From Agaricicola taiwanensis (GTDB lineage: Bacteria; Pseudomonadota; Alphaproteobacteria; Rhizobiales; Methylopilaceae): a DNA stretch of 64,000 nucleotides. Under the pieces are notes generated by a model that was not told the origin of the DNA, made no database searches, and saw nothing but the letters and a program-made list of their open reading frames with translations. The number at the start of each line of letters is the position of its first letter. The first letter of the stretch is position 1. A program made the translations under genes and the position numbers. Below are positions 16,924 to 24,654 of this stretch, in pieces. The DNA lies in the NCBI RefSeq assembly GCF_014635245.1, contig NZ_BMCP01000007.1, forward strand, positions 44,277 through 108,276. Direction: 5' to 3'.

Positions 16924-18414
16924 GTGGAAGAAGTTGATGTGATCGTCGTTGGCGCGGGCAATGCGGCTCTGGCAGCCGCCGTCTCGGCCAAGGAAAATGG
17001 CGCCAAGAACGTGGTGGTGCTGGAAAAGGCCCCCCGCGAGATGCGCGGCGGCAACACCCACTGGAGCGGCGCCGTGCTGCGCTTCGCCTTCGATGATCCG
17101 CGCGAGATCGCGCCGCTCGTGCCGGAAGCCGAAAAGGAATACGAGAACTTCTACGAGGGCATCAGCCCCTACACTAAGGACGACTATCACGGCGATCTGA
17201 TGCGCGTGACCTCGGGCCGCACCGATCCTGTTCTCTCCAAGGTGCTGGTCAACAATTCCAAGGACACCGTGTTCTGGATGAACCAGGTCGGCAAAGTGAA
17301 GATGGAGCCGGCCGTCACGCTGTCCGCCGTCAAGAAGGACAACGTCATGGTTTGGGCGCGCGGCCTCGTGATCCGCGCCGAGCATGAGGGCGTCGGCCTC
17401 TCGCGCTCCTGGTTCGCCACCGCCGAACGCATGGGCATCGACATCCGCTACGGCAGCGCCGCCACCGAGCTCATCGTCGACGACAAAGGCAAGGTCTGCG
17501 GCGTCAAGGTTCGTGACGACGACGGCATCCACACGCTCAAGGCAAAGGCCGTGGTCCTCGGCTGCGGCGGCTTTGAGGCCAACGTCCAGATGCGCACGCA
17601 GCACATCGGCCCGCTCGTCGGCGCCGCCAAGGTCCGCGGCACGCCGCACAACCAGGGTGACGGGTTGCGTATGGCCATGGCCATCGGCGCCATGCCGTGG
17701 GGCCAGTGGTCCGGCTGCCATGCAACACCGATCAGCGCCGACTGGGGCGAATTTGCACCCCGTGAGCTGACCGACCGCTCGAACCGCCTCAGCTACCCCT
17801 ACGCGGTCATGATCAACCGCAAGGGCAAGCGCTTCGTGGACGAGGGCGAGGACGGCGCGCTCTTCACCTACGCCAAATTCGGCCGCGCGATCCTGGCCGA
17901 GCCGGGCGCCAAGGCCTATCAGATCTTCGATTCCAAGGTGGTCCACCTCCTGGAGCCGCGCTACCAGACCTCCGAGCCCATCAAGGCCGACACGCTGGAA
18001 GCCCTGATCGAGCAGCTCGACATCGATGACAAGGCGCAGGCCCTGAAGACGCTTCAGGAGTTCAACGCCCACGCCAACGAGGCCGACGGACGCTACGACC
18101 CCTCCAAGAAGGACGGTCTTTCCACCAAGGGCCTTGCCCTCGAGAAGACCAACTGGGCCGTCAAGATCGACAAGGCGCCGTTCTATGCCTACAGCGCCAC
18201 GGGCGGCATCACCTTCACCTTCGGCGGCCTGAAGACCACCGAGAATGCTGAAGTGGTGGGCACCGACTGGCGTCCGATCCCCGGTCTCTTCGTCTGCGGC
18301 GAGATGGTCGGCGGCCTGTTCTACGACAACTATCCGGCGGGCACCGGCCTTGTTTCCGGCGCCACCTTCGGCCGCATCGCCGGCCGCAACGCCGCGGCCA
18401 TGGCCGTAGCATAA
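16924..18414 (+). CDS. FAD-dependent tricarballylate dehydrogenase-like protein (TcuA type)
   Basis: Flavoprotein of 496 residues from the fumarate-reductase/succinate-dehydrogenase flavoprotein superfamily. The N-terminal Rossmann motif is VIVVGAGNAALAAA; GGNTHWSG and the conserved YPYAVMINRKGKRFVDEGED block are typical of TcuA, which oxidises tricarballylate to cis-aconitate. The C-terminal FAD-binding segment reads GEMVGGLFYDNYPAGTGL. The start is GTG at 16924 with GGGAGG upstream. There is no Tat signal, so the protein is cytoplasmic. A TcuB-type electron-transfer partner and a TcuC transporter are absent nearby. It is followed by a second MmgE/PrpD gene in the same orientation. The precise substrate is uncertain. 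Confidence 0.78.
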   Translation: MEEVDVIVVGAGNAALAAAVSAKENGAKNVVVLEKAPREMRGGNTHWSGAVLRFAFDDPREIAPLVPEAEKEYENFYEGISPYTKDDYHGDLMRVTSGRTDPVLSKVLVNNSKDTVFWMNQVGKVKMEPAVTLSAVKKDNVMVWARGLVIRAEHEGVGLSRSWFATAERMGIDIRYGSAATELIVDDKGKVCGVKVRDDDGIHTLKAKAVVLGCGGFEANVQMRTQHIGPLVGAAKVRGTPHNQGDGLRMAMAIGAMPWGQWSGCHATPISADWGEFAPRELTDRSNRLSYPYAVMINRKGKRFVDEGEDGALFTYAKFGRAILAEPGAKAYQIFDSKVVHLLEPRYQTSEPIKADTLEALIEQLDIDDKAQALKTLQEFNAHANEADGRYDPSKKDGLSTKGLALEKTNWAVKIDKAPFYAYSATGGITFTFGGLKTTENAEVVGTDWRPIPGLFVCGEMVGGLFYDNYPAGTGLVSGATFGRIAGRNAAAMAVA

Positions 18415-18425
18415 GAAAACCGCTT

Positions 18426-18457
18426 CCCCGCCCTCTCCGTCACGGGAGAGGGCGGGG
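18426..18457. repeat. Strong hairpin between tcuA-like and prpD-like genes
   Basis: A perfect 13-bp inverted repeat CCCCGCCCTCTCC and its complement around a 6-nt loop, with no T-tract. It may protect the upstream mRNA or attenuate the operon. Similar ...CCCTCTCC...GGAGAGGG... elements are common between rhizobial genes. Confidence 0.65.
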
Positions 18458-18497
18458 CCAACACACACGGCTCGAAGCCGCATGAGGGAGTGACGCC

Positions 18498-19970
18498 ATG
18501 ACCACCGAGGCACAAAGGCCCCTGACGGAACGTCTTGCTGAGAAGATCGTCGGTTTCGACAAGTCGCAGGCAACCAAGCCCGCGCTGAAGGCCGCACGCA
18601 CCGCCATCATCGACACCGTCGGTGTCACGCTTGCCGGCATGCCCGAGCCCTGCTCGCAGATCCTGCTCAAGACGCCCGGTGTCGCCACCGCGCCCGGCTC
18701 CTCCCTGATCTTCGGCACCGACCGCCGCACCAGCGCGCTCGACGCCACCTTCATCAACGGCACCGCCTCGCACGCCCTCGACTATGACGATTTCTCCGGC
18801 GCGCTCGGTGGCCATCAGTCGGTGCCGCTGGTGCCGGCACTCTTCGCTCTTGCCGAGGAGCGCAAGCTCGGCGGGCAGAAGCTGCTTCTGGCCTATATCA
18901 TCGGCGTTGAGGTGGAGATCCGCCTTGCCCGCGCCGTGCACAACCATCATTACGACAAGGGCTGGCACCCCACCGCGACGCTCGGCGTCTTCGGTGCCGC
19001 GGCCGCCGTGTCGCATCTCCTCGGCTTCGACAAGGAGAAGACGGCAACCGCGCTGGCCATCGCCGCCTCCCATGCCGCCGGCCTCAAAGCCAACTTCGGC
19101 ACCATGGTGAAGCCGCTGCACATCGGCACCTGCGGCCGCGCCGGCCTGCTCTCCGCTCTCCTCGCCGAGCAGGGCTTCACCGCCAACCGCGGCGTGTTCG
19201 AGCACCACCAGGGCTTCCTGAAGGTCTACAACGGCGATGGCACCTATGATGTGGAGCGCGCCTTCGCCAATTGGGCGGACCCGCTCGAAATCGCCAATGA
19301 GACCATCGGCCTGAAGCAGTTCCCCTGCTGCGGCAGCACCCATGCCGCCATCATCATGATGCAGGCGGTCCGCAACGAAGAAGGCGTCAAGGCCGAGGAC
19401 GTGGCCAAGATCGAGCTCTTGCCGCATGGCCGCCGGTTGCGCCACACCAACACGCCGGATCCGCAGACGAACCTGCAGGCCAAGTTCTCGGTGCAATATG
19501 CCTGCGCCCGCATGCTGCTCGATGGCGCGGTGCGGCTGAAGGACTTCGAGGGCGACGCGCATCTGGAGCCGGAAATCCAGCGCCTGCTCAAGATCACCGA
19601 AGCCCGCCCGCATCCCGACATGGCCGATGATGCCGAACTGCAATGGGGCGCGGAGGTCATCGTGACACTGAAGGACGGCCGCAAGGTCTCGCGCCGTGTG
19701 GAAAACATGGTCGGACGCGGCGGCGCCAACCCTATGAGCACGGATGAGTTGTGGGAGAAGTTCGACGACTGCGCCCGGCGCATCCTGCCGCGCGATCAGA
19801 TCGCTCCGCTGTTCGAACGTCTTGAAACCATCGATTCCGTCACCGAGATGGGACAGGTCACCCGGCTGCTTTCCGTGAGCCCGCTGCACGACGCAAAACG
19901 TTCGGCGGCGCCCATCAAATTCGCTCCTCGCAATGAGCAGGAGCCGGAAGAAACCACCTGGGTACCGTAG
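18498..19970 (+). CDS. MmgE/PrpD-family enzyme (copy 2)
   Basis: Second MmgE/PrpD-fold enzyme of the cluster, 490 residues, clearly divergent from copy 1. The active-site region reads HALDYDDFSGALGGHQS. The first Lys is in FGTMVKPLHIG, close to the GTMTKPFH-type sequence of cis-aconitate decarboxylases, and the second is in LKQFPCCGSTHAA. The ATG at 18498 has GAGGGAG upstream. It is 83 nt behind the tcuA-like gene and separated from it by a strong hairpin, so it is probably co-transcribed. Possible activities are dehydration, decarboxylation or isomerisation of the product of the flavoenzyme. Which one cannot be told from sequence. Confidence 0.83.
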   Translation: MTTEAQRPLTERLAEKIVGFDKSQATKPALKAARTAIIDTVGVTLAGMPEPCSQILLKTPGVATAPGSSLIFGTDRRTSALDATFINGTASHALDYDDFSGALGGHQSVPLVPALFALAEERKLGGQKLLLAYIIGVEVEIRLARAVHNHHYDKGWHPTATLGVFGAAAAVSHLLGFDKEKTATALAIAASHAAGLKANFGTMVKPLHIGTCGRAGLLSALLAEQGFTANRGVFEHHQGFLKVYNGDGTYDVERAFANWADPLEIANETIGLKQFPCCGSTHAAIIMMQAVRNEEGVKAEDVAKIELLPHGRRLRHTNTPDPQTNLQAKFSVQYACARMLLDGAVRLKDFEGDAHLEPEIQRLLKITEARPHPDMADDAELQWGAEVIVTLKDGRKVSRRVENMVGRGGANPMSTDELWEKFDDCARRILPRDQIAPLFERLETIDSVTEMGQVTRLLSVSPLHDAKRSAAPIKFAPRNEQEPEETTWVP

Positions 19971-20012
19971 CATTTCTGTTGCATTCGATCTCTCTGGCTT
20001 CCGCTGAATACT

Positions 20013-20024
20013 GTTGTGTACAAC
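20013..20024. promoter_or_regulatory. GntR-type operator 3 (autoregulatory)
   Basis: GTTGT-GT-ACAAC is a perfect 5-2-5 inverted repeat with the TGTNNACA core, 68 nt upstream of the GntR/FCD gene. It shares core and geometry with the sites at 16699-16715 and 16759-16770. Confidence 0.55.
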
Positions 20025-20091
20025 CGTGACGCTTCTGTTTTCAGCGGAAGTCTGCTAGCAAGATTCGAACAGAACAAAGCGTGGCACGGGC

Positions 20092-20790
20092 ATGGCGCAG
20101 GTATTGAACAATCGCATTAGGGCGCAATCTCTGGTTGATGTGGTGACCGAGCGCCTTGAATCGGCAATCATCAGCGGCGAACTCGTGCCCGGCAGCCGTA
20201 TCAGCGAGTTGGCGCTCGCCAATTCACTCGGTGTCAGCCGCGGCCCGCTTCGGGAGGCCATTCGCCGCCTGGAGGGCCGCAAGCTGGTGGAGCGCACGCC
20301 CAATATTGGCGTGCGGATCGCGGAGCTTTCGGCAAAGGACCTCGGCGAGCTTCTCTACATCCGCGAGGCGCTGGAAGGCATGGCCTGCGCCCAGGCGGCG
20401 GAAAAGATCACCGATTCGGAGATCGACGCCCTCGAAAAGCTGCTTGATGAGCACGGCAAGCAGAAGGAGCTGCAGTCGGGCAAGGGCTACTACCAGGAAT
20501 CGAAGGACTTCGACTTCCACTTCCGCATCGCCCGCGCCAGCGGCAACGAGCGGCTGATCAATATGATCACCGGCGACCTCTATCACCTGCTGCGCGTCTA
20601 TCGCTACAAGTCCTCCACCTTCTCCGGCCGCGCCGCCATCGCGCTGGACGAGCACCGCAACATCATCGCCGCCCTGCGCAAGCGCGATCCGGCCCTGGCG
20701 GAAGCCGCCATGCGCGAGCACATTCGCAACGCGCGGCTCCACGTGCAGGCTGCAATGCAGTCCAACCCACCGGGTGCGGCGATCGCCTGA
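20092..20790 (+). CDS. GntR-family regulator with FCD ligand domain
   Basis: Transcription regulator of 232 residues. The N-terminal winged helix carries LVPGSRISELALANSLGVSRGPLREAIRRLE, the hallmark of GntR proteins. The C-terminal FCD domain has the expected metal/ligand His and Asp residues in DFHFRIARASGN, LDEHRNI and MREHIRNAR. FCD proteins usually bind carboxylic acids with a divalent metal. The gene follows the second MmgE/PrpD gene after a 121-nt gap that contains a matching palindrome. The simplest model is a repressor of both divergent operons and itself, released by a tri- or dicarboxylate. Confidence 0.9.
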   Translation: MAQVLNNRIRAQSLVDVVTERLESAIISGELVPGSRISELALANSLGVSRGPLREAIRRLEGRKLVERTPNIGVRIAELSAKDLGELLYIREALEGMACAQAAEKITDSEIDALEKLLDEHGKQKELQSGKGYYQESKDFDFHFRIARASGNERLINMITGDLYHLLRVYRYKSSTFSGRAAIALDEHRNIIAALRKRDPALAEAAMREHIRNARLHVQAAMQSNPPGAAIA

Positions 20791-20800
20791 CATTCCTCAT

Positions 20801-20826
20801 GCATGTCCGGTATGCGCCGGGCATGC
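20801..20826. terminator. Hairpin after GntR gene
   Basis: GCATGTCCGG pairs with CCGGGCATGC (one G-U pair) around a 6-nt loop, 11 nt after the stop. There is no U-tract, so it is at best a weak or factor-aided terminator. Confidence 0.4.
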
Positions 20827-20896
20827 ACGCCTTCGTGGCTGGCGATGCCGCGTGAAAGGCCTTAAGCATCGCGTCACGGAATCAAGGTGACGCCAC

Positions 20897-21304
20897 GTGA
20901 CACTTCTCCCGCGCATTCTTCTGTCGCTCGCCGCCGTAGCCTTCGGCGTTGCCGTCTATGTCGGCATCATGATGGCGGGCATCTTCACCATCACCAAGCC
21001 CGAGGATCAGGCGCCGGCCTTCCTCTTCGGCCTGTCCGGTGTGGCGGCTCCCATCTGCCTGATGATCTGGCGCAACCTCGGTTCCTTGAAGGCACGCGTC
21101 GAGGCCGTGGCGCTGGCATCAGGCGCGGGCTTCCTCATCCTTGTGCTGCGCATGCATGTGCCGCCGCTGGCGCTGGCCTATTTCGAGCACGCTTCGCTTG
21201 CCAGCTACTTCGGCGGCTCGCTGACACTCGCCATCCTGCTGGCGCCCACGACCATCGCCTTCAAGCTGCAAACGCGCTTTGCCGAACGGGCTGCCTTCGC
21301 CTGA
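20897..21304 (+). CDS. Small four-helix membrane protein, unknown
   Basis: Hydrophobic protein of 135 residues that I do not recognise. Four membrane helices are visible at about residues 5-28, 40-58, 68-86 and 102-120, with short loops. The start is GTG at 20897 with AAGGTGA 6 nt before it. The alternative ATG at residue 25 would delete the first helix. It is not tightly linked to the GntR gene (106 nt plus a hairpin) and converges on the receiver gene. No functional motif is seen. Confidence 0.6.
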   Translation: MTLLPRILLSLAAVAFGVAVYVGIMMAGIFTITKPEDQAPAFLFGLSGVAAPICLMIWRNLGSLKARVEAVALASGAGFLILVLRMHVPPLALAYFEHASLASYFGGSLTLAILLAPTTIAFKLQTRFAERAAFA

Positions 21305-21325
21305 GAGCTTATTCAGCCGCGCTCT

Positions 21326-21682
21326 TCACCCGGCGTCATGAAAGGCACGATCAATGGCGGCGGCGATGCGATTCCTGTCGAAGGGTTTGTCCACGTGGAT
21401 CGCGTCGGGCTCTCGCCTGAGCACCTCCTCGCCGCTGGCCGAGACGTAGACGACGCGCGCCGCCTGCTGCAGGCGGATGCGCTCGACAGCGCTCGCGCCA
21501 TCTCCCTGGGCCAGCCGATAGTCCACCAGGAGCAGATCCGGCTTTTGTGAGAACGCGCCCGCGACGGCGTCGTTTTCCGTAACGAAGGTGCCGCCCACAG
21601 TGAAATCGAGCTCGTGCAGGATATCCTCCAGCTCGAAAGCGATCAGCAGATCGTCCTCGATGATGATGGCGGTTCGTCTCAT
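21326..21682 (-). CDS. Single-domain response regulator
   Basis: Stand-alone receiver domain of 118 residues with no output domain. The acidic pocket is in IIEDDLLI, the phospho-acceptor Asp in LLLVDYRLAQ, the conserved Ser in YVSASGE and the Lys in HVDKPFD. The start overlaps the stop of the upstream hybrid kinase by 4 nt, so the two are translated together. It is probably the direct phosphorylation target of that kinase, passing phosphate on or acting as a sink. Receivers of this size paired with HisKA_2 kinases are frequent in Hyphomicrobiales stress signalling. Confidence 0.9.
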   Translation of the reverse strand: MRRTAIIIEDDLLIAFELEDILHELDFTVGGTFVTENDAVAGAFSQKPDLLLVDYRLAQGDGASAVERIRLQQAARVVYVSASGEEVLRREPDAIHVDKPFDRNRIAAAIDRAFHDAG

Positions 21683-24525
21683 CGCCGTACTTCGGGAAAC
21701 TCGATGCTCAACTGCGATCCTTTGTCGTAGGTAACGGCGAGCTCGCCCCCCAACTGATTGGCGAAGACGCGCATCAGGCGCAGGCCGGAAGATCCGGGCC
21801 GGGGTTTTCCGAAACCCGATCCATTGTCGCAGACACTAAAGCCGAGAAGGCCGGAAGAGTTCCGCCGAAGCGCAATGCGAATCAAAGGGTTTGGCTGATC
21901 GTCAAAGGCATATTTGAAGGCGTTGAGCAGCGCCTCGTTGAGAAGAAGCCCCAGCGGAACCATCTGATCGGCCGACAGGGACACAGGATCGGCGGCGATC
22001 TCGAGGCCCACGTGGGCCATGGCATAGGCCGTGCGACTCTCCTCCGCCAAAGCACGCAGGAAAGCCACGGCGTCGATTGGCGTCTCCCCCACGCCATAGA
22101 GCAGATTGTGCATGAGGCCGAGATTGAGCACCCGGCCCTTCAGGTCCTCCAGCCGCTGCACCGCCTCCGGATCGGCGAGATCCTTGATGGTGAGCGCGAT
22201 GAGGCTGGACAGGAACTGGAGGTTGTTCTTCACCCGATGGTGGATTTCCGCGAGCATGGAATCCTTCAGAGCAAGCTCGCGATGCGCCAGATCCACATCG
22301 GCCTGGATGCGGGCCTCGCGCTCGGCGGCCTCGGCACGCTGCTGGGCGAGCCGGATCGCCCCTTCCACGCGGGCCACCAGCTCCCGGGAGACGAAGGGTT
22401 TGACGAGATAGTCGTCAGCGCCGGCCCTGAGGCCTTCAACCCGCGCCTCCTCGCCCGCCCGTGCCGAGAGCAGGATGACGGGCAGTTGCGCGCCGGAGGG
22501 AGCGGAGCGGATGATGGAGAGAACCTCGAAGCCGTTCTTCACCGGCATCATCACATCGAGCAACACGAGATCCGGCCGCCGCTCCTCGATCACGTCAAGG
22601 GCAGCGGCGCCATCGGCGACCGCCGTCACCTCAAAGCGGGCGCGCAGCAGGCGCGAGACATAGGCGCGCATATCGACGTTGTCGTCGGCCAGCAGGATAT
22701 GGGGCCGCATGCCGTCGAGTTCGGCCGGCAGCGGGTCGGCATCGGCCTCCTCGTGCGGACCCCGGTCCGAAGACCAGATCCGTGCCTCCTCCATAAAGGT
22801 TTCGGCGCGGGTCGGCGTTGCATCCAGATCCGTGGGCCCGGCCGGAGGGGCCGTCGCCCGCGAGGACATGGGGATGCGGATGGTGAAGCGCGTGCCCTCA
22901 TCGACCACGCTGTCAACCTCGATGGTACCGCCGTGCAGCTCAACCAGTTCCTTGACGAGCGCCAGGCCTATTCCGGTGCCCTCGTGGCTGCGGCCACGTT
23001 GTTTTTCCACGCGGTGGAAGCGCTCGAAGATCCGCGGCAGTTCCTTCCTGGGGATGCCGACACCGGTGTCGCGCACCGTCAGCACCGCATCGTCGCCGTC
23101 GCGGTTGAGCGTCAGCGCGATTTCACCGGTGAAGGTGAACTTGTAGGCGTTGGAGAGAAGATTGAGGACGATCTTCTCCCACATGTCGGGATCGACATCG
23201 ACCGGGGTGCCGAGATCCTGGCAGGCGATGGTCAAGGTGAGGCCGGCCTGTTCGGCCGCCGAGCGGAAGTTGGAGGCAAGATCGACGGTGAGGGTGGTGA
23301 GGTTGACGGGCTGCACCGCCGCCCGCGCGCGGCCGGCCTCGATGCGCGAGAAATCCAACAGGGTGTTGACGAGACGGGTCAGGCGCAGGGCGTTGCGCCG
23401 CGCCACCGTCAGGCGCTTGCGCTGTTCCGGCTGGCCCTTGGCTGTGGCAAGGGCCTCCTCCAGCGGGCCGATGAGCAGCGTCAGCGGCGTGCGGAACTCG
23501 TGGCTGACGTTGGAGAAGAAGGCGGTCTTGGCCTGATCGAGCGCTGCCAGGGCATCGGCCCGCTCGCGCTCCTCCTCATAGGCGCGGGCATTGCGCAGCG
23601 CCATTGACACCTGCTGGGCCAGGAGTTCGCAAAAGGAGCGGTAAGCCTCGTCGAAGGCGCAGTTGGGATTGATGCCGAGCACCAGTGCGCCAAGCGCAGT
23701 GTCACCGGCGCCCCGGAGCGGCAGCACCAGAGCCCGCGTGACAGGTGCTTGGAAGGGGCCTCCCGCGACCGCAAGCCGCTCCTCGATGCCATCGAGCTCG
23801 ATGGTTTCACCTTGCAGCGCGCGATCCAGCGGCCAGCGTCCCGGTGCCTCACCGCCCGCCTCGACACCGATGGCGGCGCCGAGCAGGGGAGCATCATCCC
23901 TGCTGTCGTTGAGGTAGATCAAAGCGAAGGGCACGTCCCAGGGATAATCGGATATGGCGGCGGCGATGTCTCCGCAGACCTTCTCCTGCGGGCGCACTTC
24001 GCCGGCCTTGGCGGCAAGGTCGCGCTGCAGCTTGAGACGTCGCTCGCCCAGCACCTGCTGGGTGACTTCCGAGCAGACGCAAAGCATCCCGCGGATGACT
24101 GCTTCGTCATCTTCCACGGCGCTGTAGGAGAGGGAGAAATAGGCCTCTTCGGTGAAACCGGCGCGGTTGAGCGCCAGGCGCTGGGCCGGAACCCAGTTGG
24201 GCGTTCCCGTCGAAATCACCTCATGGATCATGGGCCCGATCACTTCCCAGGATTCGGCCTGGGTGTCGCGGATCGAATGGCCGAGCGCATAGGGGTGTTT
24301 GTCGCCGATGAGATTGATGTAGGCGTCGTTGTAGATCTGGATCAGATCCTCGCTCCACAGGAGGATCATGGGATAGCGCGAGCCGAGCAGCGTCTTGACG
24401 GTGGCCTTCAGCGACTGCGGCCAGCCCTCCACCGGGCCGAGCGGCGTCGCCGACCAGTCGAACCGATGGATCAGGTCGCTCATGACGCCCGGGGCGCTGA
24501 ACGGAAGACCGGACCTGTCCGTCAT
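21679..24525 (-). CDS. Tandem hybrid histidine kinase (PAS-GAF-HisKA-HATPase-REC-HisKA_2-HATPase)
   Basis: Very large cytoplasmic signalling protein of 948 residues with two complete kinase cores. The order is a PAS-like domain (1-165), a GAF-like domain (about 175-320), HisKA with SHEFRTPLT (His near 342) and an HATPase domain with DTGVGIP and GTGIGLAL. A receiver (about 605-725) with Asp near 657 in LLDVMMP follows, then a HisKA_2 domain with EIHHRVKNNLQ (His near 762), and a second HATPase ending in DNGSGFG. The layout suggests an intramolecular relay from the first core to the receiver, which then gates the second, HWE-like core. The coupled receiver gene downstream is the likely target. 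The first domain resembles the N-terminus of the kinase at 30292. Confidence 0.87.
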   Translation of the reverse strand: MTDRSGLPFSAPGVMSDLIHRFDWSATPLGPVEGWPQSLKATVKTLLGSRYPMILLWSEDLIQIYNDAYINLIGDKHPYALGHSIRDTQAESWEVIGPMIHEVISTGTPNWVPAQRLALNRAGFTEEAYFSLSYSAVEDDEAVIRGMLCVCSEVTQQVLGERRLKLQRDLAAKAGEVRPQEKVCGDIAAAISDYPWDVPFALIYLNDSRDDAPLLGAAIGVEAGGEAPGRWPLDRALQGETIELDGIEERLAVAGGPFQAPVTRALVLPLRGAGDTALGALVLGINPNCAFDEAYRSFCELLAQQVSMALRNARAYEEERERADALAALDQAKTAFFSNVSHEFRTPLTLLIGPLEEALATAKGQPEQRKRLTVARRNALRLTRLVNTLLDFSRIEAGRARAAVQPVNLTTLTVDLASNFRSAAEQAGLTLTIACQDLGTPVDVDPDMWEKIVLNLLSNAYKFTFTGEIALTLNRDGDDAVLTVRDTGVGIPRKELPRIFERFHRVEKQRGRSHEGTGIGLALVKELVELHGGTIEVDSVVDEGTRFTIRIPMSSRATAPPAGPTDLDATPTRAETFMEEARIWSSDRGPHEEADADPLPAELDGMRPHILLADDNVDMRAYVSRLLRARFEVTAVADGAAALDVIEERRPDLVLLDVMMPVKNGFEVLSIIRSAPSGAQLPVILLSARAGEEARVEGLRAGADDYLVKPFVSRELVARVEGAIRLAQQRAEAAEREARIQADVDLAHRELALKDSMLAEIHHRVKNNLQFLSSLIALTIKDLADPEAVQRLEDLKGRVLNLGLMHNLLYGVGETPIDAVAFLRALAEESRTAYAMAHVGLEIAADPVSLSADQMVPLGLLLNEALLNAFKYAFDDQPNPLIRIALRRNSSGLLGFSVCDNGSGFGKPRPGSSGLRLMRVFANQLGGELAVTYDKGSQLSIEFPEVRR

Positions 24526-24654
24526 GCTGACAGACGAGAGCGGACCAGGCTGTTCGGCATGGCAATCATGTGCGTGCTCCAGCCATGAAACCTCAACTCC
24601 TGCGCAAGATGTAACAGTATCGGCGGCGGTGTTGAAGCTTGGGTGTTTCCGACA

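Noticed and set aside
16906..18597. A 563-residue frame on the minus strand opposite the flavoenzyme gene
   Set aside because: It is the complement of a GC-rich gene with clear FAD motifs on the plus strand. It has no recognisable domain and no ribosome-binding site, and frames of this length are expected opposite GC-rich genes.
18330..19973. A 547-residue frame on the minus strand opposite the second MmgE/PrpD gene
   Set aside because: Same reason: repetitive Gly/Ala/His-rich translation, no domain, opposite a well-supported gene.
22012..23607. A 531-residue plus-strand frame opposite the tandem kinase
   Set aside because: Shadow of a GC-rich gene; no motif.
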